A DNA stretch of 20,000 nt from Eimeria necatrix. Taxonomy: Eukaryota; Apicomplexa; Conoidasida; Eucoccidiorida; Eimeriidae. The stretch lies in assembly GCF_000499385.1 (NCBI RefSeq), contig NW_013655314.1, positions 116,193-136,192 of the forward strand, given 5' to 3'. The position numbers and the translations under genes are program-made. Below are positions 18,572-20,000 of the stretch, one piece after another; the first letter of the stretch is position 1, and every line of letters begins with the position of its first letter. Below the pieces are notes generated by a model, which was given only the letters and a program-made list of their open reading frames with translations, searched no databases and was not told the DNA's origin.

Positions 18572-18645
18572 TTGTGGTGCTCCCCTGCGTCTGCTGCAGC
18601 ATTCCCTCTGCCGGAGCCCCGGCGGGGTCTTTGGCCTTCAGACAT
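9662..18645 (-). CDS. Giant low-complexity protein, family not recognised (spliced)
   Basis: Proposed core model is complement(join(9662..15676,15865..18645)), up to about 2931 residues before other possible introns. The ATG at 18645-18643 (MSEGQRPRRGSGRG) has an in-frame TAG six codons upstream. The first exon has RG-rich patches (RGHWRGRGRF near residue 195; SRRGTARGGL near 540) among Gln, Ala and Pro runs, hinting at RNA binding, and ends AIRFIQGWIG. The second starts EDTAQQMGREV, with QNELRDTRLQMFIDHQRQFQ soon after. Later segments free of repeats include KEAIRSVAKTLYRKMKQQ, a GAPL repeat, a Cys cluster CPSCGGC-x7-C (around 10900-10950), CLHRTCDCP near 10500 and a helical C-terminus (LSHLVFVLQPQLL, LLSRRARQLMAVLFQTAQCG). 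I cannot assign a function. The frame is ambiguous around 13.5-13.9 kb. Confidence 0.55.
11191..11385 (-). repeat. 12-bp GGGGGGCCCCCA minisatellite (GAPL repeats)
   Basis: About a dozen 12-bp units of the form CCCCCAGGGGGG, with CCCCCTGGGGGG variants, lie in the gene B frame and encode tandem Gly-Ala-Pro-Leu/Pro tetrapeptides. Each unit is nearly palindromic (GGGGGGCCCCC), so strong hairpins are expected. Diverged units flank the core at both ends. Confidence 0.9.
11824..11946 (-). other. Possible 123-bp intron in gene B
   Basis: Donor is GCGCGTC|GTGAGGCAG and the acceptor is a long (CTG)n run ending CTGCAG|GCCGCAGC, both phase 1. The layout matches the cyclin intron acceptor, with a CTG tract directly abutting the AG. 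The retained reading is also open, so this is not proven. Confidence 0.35.
12697..12745 (-). other. Probable 3' splice site in gene B
   Basis: Sense sequence is a (CTG)n tract then CTGCTTTTCAG|TCCGTGCTCGAG, with AG at 12699-12698. Upstream (12750-12830) is a T-rich stretch including TTTTGATC and ATCTTTTCCC. A phase-0 donor is needed around 12790-12850 but only weak GT candidates exist there. Confidence 0.35.
12910..12980 (-). repeat. 12-bp CAGCGGCTGCTG repeat (QQPL)
   Basis: Three to four CAGCGGCTGCTG units encode Gln-Gln-Pro-Leu on the minus strand and pass into two QQEV units. It is a short tandem repeat within gene B that is distinct from the pure Gln tracts. Confidence 0.75.
13070..13150 (-). 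repeat. 9-bp CAGCTGCTG repeat (QQL)
   Basis: Tandem CAGCTGCTG units encode Gln-Gln-Leu tripeptides of gene B. Each contains CAGCTG, so the array is locally self-complementary. Confidence 0.8.
13538..13551. other. Degenerate GGTGTCTATACACC element
   Basis: The arms GGTGT/ACACC flank CTAT, one base different from the GGTGTA-NN-TACACC consensus. Its context CTGAGGTGT...ACACCGCAGCA is shared with the element at 5728-5745, although the surrounding sequence is unrelated. Confidence 0.5.
14645..14767 (-). other. Possible 123-bp intron in gene B
   Basis: Donor is CTCCGTGAG|GTTTACAGC and acceptor is CCGACACTCCACAG|AACATGAAG, both phase 0. The interior is CTG/CTT-rich in sense. Splicing gives GFAEGLRENMKWVAHQ, which reads more like a normal protein than the retained Ala-rich version. 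Confidence 0.4.
15226..15357 (-). other. Possible 132-bp intron in gene B
   Basis: Donor is CCCGCCC|GTGAGGCGCC and acceptor is CTACTGCCTTAG|AAGCTAGCC, both phase 1. The interior has CTG-in-sense tracts and would otherwise encode an Ala-rich run. Splicing would give MPAQASQQTQYEPL. The frame is open either way. Confidence 0.35.
15677..15864 (-). other. Proposed 188-bp intron joining the two gene B frames
   Basis: Sense sequence is TGGATTGGA|GTAGTGCATGCAGC to TGTGTTGTGCTGCTGCAGAGCTGCTGCAG|GAAGAC. Both sites are phase 0, and the length is not a multiple of three, so removal switches exactly from the upstream to the downstream frame. A TGCATGCA palindrome (15853-15860) lies four bases inside the donor. 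The acceptor is preceded by a pyrimidine-rich stretch (CCTTGCTTCTGCTGCGTGTCC). Confidence 0.55.
17096..17170 (-). repeat. 42-bp tandem repeat (PPQQQQLQQQQLLQ)
   Basis: Two copies of a 42-bp unit begin at GAGGCGGCTGCAACAG and GAGGCGGCTGCAGCAG and encode a 14-residue Pro-Pro/Gln/Leu repeat in gene B. A third, partial relative follows in the CTG tract. Confidence 0.7.
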
Positions 18646-18699
18646 CAGCAGCAGTGGCTTCTAGAGCCAGTTGCTGCTGCTGCAGCAGGTGTCAGTGGG

Positions 18700-18730
<31 letters not shown>

Positions 18731-19008
18731 CAGGTCCACGCGACGGCAGCAGCAGCAGCAGCAGCAGCATCCTTTTTGCTTCCCAAGGGCGTTAGGAGAT
18801 TCTGCAAGGTGTTGGCGGCCAGAGGATAGCATCAGAACTGGCTTTGCTGCTGCTGCTGTTTTTGCTGCTGTTGCTGCTGCTGTTTGGGGTGCTGCTGTTG
18901 CAGCTGCTGCCGCTGCTCGTGCTGCTGCTGCAGCAGCTACTGCAGCATCGTGAGGTCCGGAGAAAGCAGCGGGCCACTTACATTGGAAGCTGGCTCGCTC
19001 ACGGCCCA
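18646..19008 (-). other. Gene B 5' leader region with candidate donor
   Basis: Sense sequence CTTCCAAT|GTAAGTGG (GT at 18981-18980) is a perfect donor consensus. Downstream, CACCTGCTGCAG (about 18690) or nearby AGs could serve as acceptors before the ATG at 18645. That would make a 5' UTR intron. The interval otherwise contains CAG tracts in the sense direction. No upstream coding exon was found. Confidence 0.35.
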
Positions 19009-19047
19009 GGGTTTAGGGTTTAGGGTTTAGGGTTTAGGGTTTAGGGT
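19009..19047 (-). repeat. Telomere-like TTTAGGG array
   Basis: Five perfect GGGTTTA heptamers lie immediately upstream of gene B. A degenerate continuation (CTAGGGTTTAGCTTGAGGG) lies at 19101-19127. Confidence 0.9.
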
Positions 19048-19127
19048 CGGCGGAGGAATTTAGGTTGGGGCTTGTGGGGCCCTAACACGAAAGAAGAGGG
19101 CTAGGGTTTAGCTTGAGGGTTTAGGGC

Positions 19128-19519
19128 TTGCGTGCTAATAAGTGAGCCCTGTGCTGCGCAGCAGAGCTGCTGCGTAGCAACACCTTTTGCTGCAGCAAGC
19201 TGCAGCAGCAGCAGCAGCAGCAGCAAACTTGCTGCCGTTGCAGCAGAACAATGCAAGGGACAGGCAAAAAGCTTCAAATATGGGCTCTTATTTCGTTTTA
19301 TTTCTCCCTCTTTGCCCCACACTCTGCAATGCTCGCTGCCGACAGCAGCTGCAGCAGCAGCAGCTGCTGCGGCAGCAGCTGCTCCTGCTGCTGCAGCTGC
19401 TGCTGACCATCTCTATATTTGTTGCAACTCTAAATTAAATTTAGATTCGCCTTAATTAAATTAAAACCTACTCAAAACTATAACGTTTCACCTAGCAACA
19501 GCCATATAACCGGGGATAC
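19128..19519. other. Spacer with short CAG tracts, no gene seen
   Basis: Unique and CAG-rich sequence passes into an AT-rich patch (TAAATTAAATTTAGATT) near 19430-19465. I see no supported coding region. Confidence 0.5.
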
Positions 19520-19555
19520 TAACCCTAGACCCTAAACCCTAAACCCTAAACCCTA
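19520..19555 (+). repeat. Telomere-like CCCTAAA array
   Basis: Four heptamers with one diverged unit (ACCCTAGACCCTAAACCC) are in the CCCTAAA orientation, opposite to the 19009 array. Confidence 0.9.
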
Positions 19556-19898
19556 GCTGTCCCACGGCCAGTTCCGCTCCCCATGAAACCGCGGCTGAAA
19601 TTCAGGGATTTGTTTCCTTTTTTCTGGAAATCTATTTATTCGGGGAAACAGTTTATTTTATTTGCTGCTAATTGAGCTCTTTGAGCCGCAGCAGCTGTTG
19701 ATGCTGCTGCTTTTTGTGCTGCTGCTGCTGCTGCTGCTGCTGCTGCGGTGACCCTGCAGCGGCCGGCGGGTCTGGCTGCCCGCCTTTAGTCTTTTATTTC
19801 ATTTTTAAACTACTTTTTGCTTTTTAAAAACGAAAATATAAATTAAAACACCTTTTTCTGTTTGCTTGTCGAGTTTTTTCCCGCCTCAGCCCCACACT
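19556..19898. other. AT-rich spacer with one CTG tract
   Basis: Mostly unique, T-rich sequence with a CTG tract of about nine units at 19720-19746. No gene is visible. Confidence 0.5.
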
Positions 19899-20000
19899 CT
19901 AAACCCTAAACCCCAAACCCTAAACCCTCAGCTGCAATGCAGAGAAAAATGAAGGGTAGCGCTGCACGCAGCAGCTTAAACCCTAAACCCTAAACCCTAA
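19899..20000 (+). repeat. Telomere-like arrays at the window edge
   Basis: Heptamers at 19899-19929 and again from 19977 to the last base are in the CCCTAAA orientation, separated by a 47-bp unique piece. The array runs off the window, so its full length and whether it is terminal are unknown. Confidence 0.9.

Noticed and set aside
9662..18645. Assignment of gene B as a PAT1-like decapping factor or HSA-domain chromatin protein
   Set aside because: Helical C-terminal segments, RG patches and the spliced string GLRENMKWVAHQ gave weak resemblance only; no diagnostic motif series could be confirmed by eye.
19977..20000. Window end as a true chromosome end
   Set aside because: Arrays of the same heptamer are interstitial elsewhere in the window and only about 24 bases are visible at the edge.
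1..20000. tRNA, rRNA or transposase genes
   Set aside because: I looked for cloverleaf-like boxes, rRNA-like conserved strings and reverse transcriptase or transposase motifs and saw none.

Overview
This window looks like nuclear DNA of a coccidian apicomplexan, most likely an Eimeria species. Three features support this. There is an extreme density of (CAG)n/(CTG)n tracts that encode or shadow homopolymeric Gln, Ala and Ser runs. There are interstitial AAACCCT/AGGGTTT telomere-like arrays. The only clearly recognisable protein is a eukaryotic PHO80-like (P/U-type) cyclin. The species call is an inference; I ran no search.

Gene A, minus strand, about 5558 to 894, encodes the cyclin. I propose two main exons. 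A short first exon (5558-5345) has a real ATG and ends at a perfect GTAAGT donor. A long second exon (3808-894) carries the cyclin box and a glutamine-rich tail of about 840 residues. They are separated by an intron of about 1.5 kb that is T-rich on the sense strand and contains a 14-bp AT satellite. The phases match exactly and give a 1042-residue protein.

The region 5559-9661 is mostly non-coding as far as I can see. It holds mixed CAG/CTG tracts, a strong branch-point/acceptor-like signal (6774-6795), telomere-like arrays in both orientations (7092-7532), a T-rich tract, a 45-bp tandem duplication, an isolated CCAAT/TATA-like pair (8685-8715) and about 630 bp of GCTA/GCTG-based tetranucleotide repeat (8741-9368).

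Gene B, minus strand, 18645 to 9662, is a giant low-complexity protein of up to about 2900 residues. Two long open segments in different frames join neatly through a proposed 188-bp intron (15864-15677). Several further in-phase introns are possible. I do not recognise the family. It has RG-rich patches, Gln/Ala/Ser runs, a Cys cluster and a GAPL tetrapeptide minisatellite.

The right flank, 18646-20000, holds a candidate upstream 5' splice donor, several more telomere-like arrays and AT-rich spacer. The window ends inside a CCCTAAA array.

Both genes share the minus strand. Their exons mostly carry CAG in the sense direction. CTG-in-sense tracts tend to sit just upstream of candidate 3' splice sites. 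Because (CAG)n and (CTG)n contain no stop codon in any frame, open reading frames here are weak evidence by themselves, and most apparent ORFs on the plus strand are shadows.
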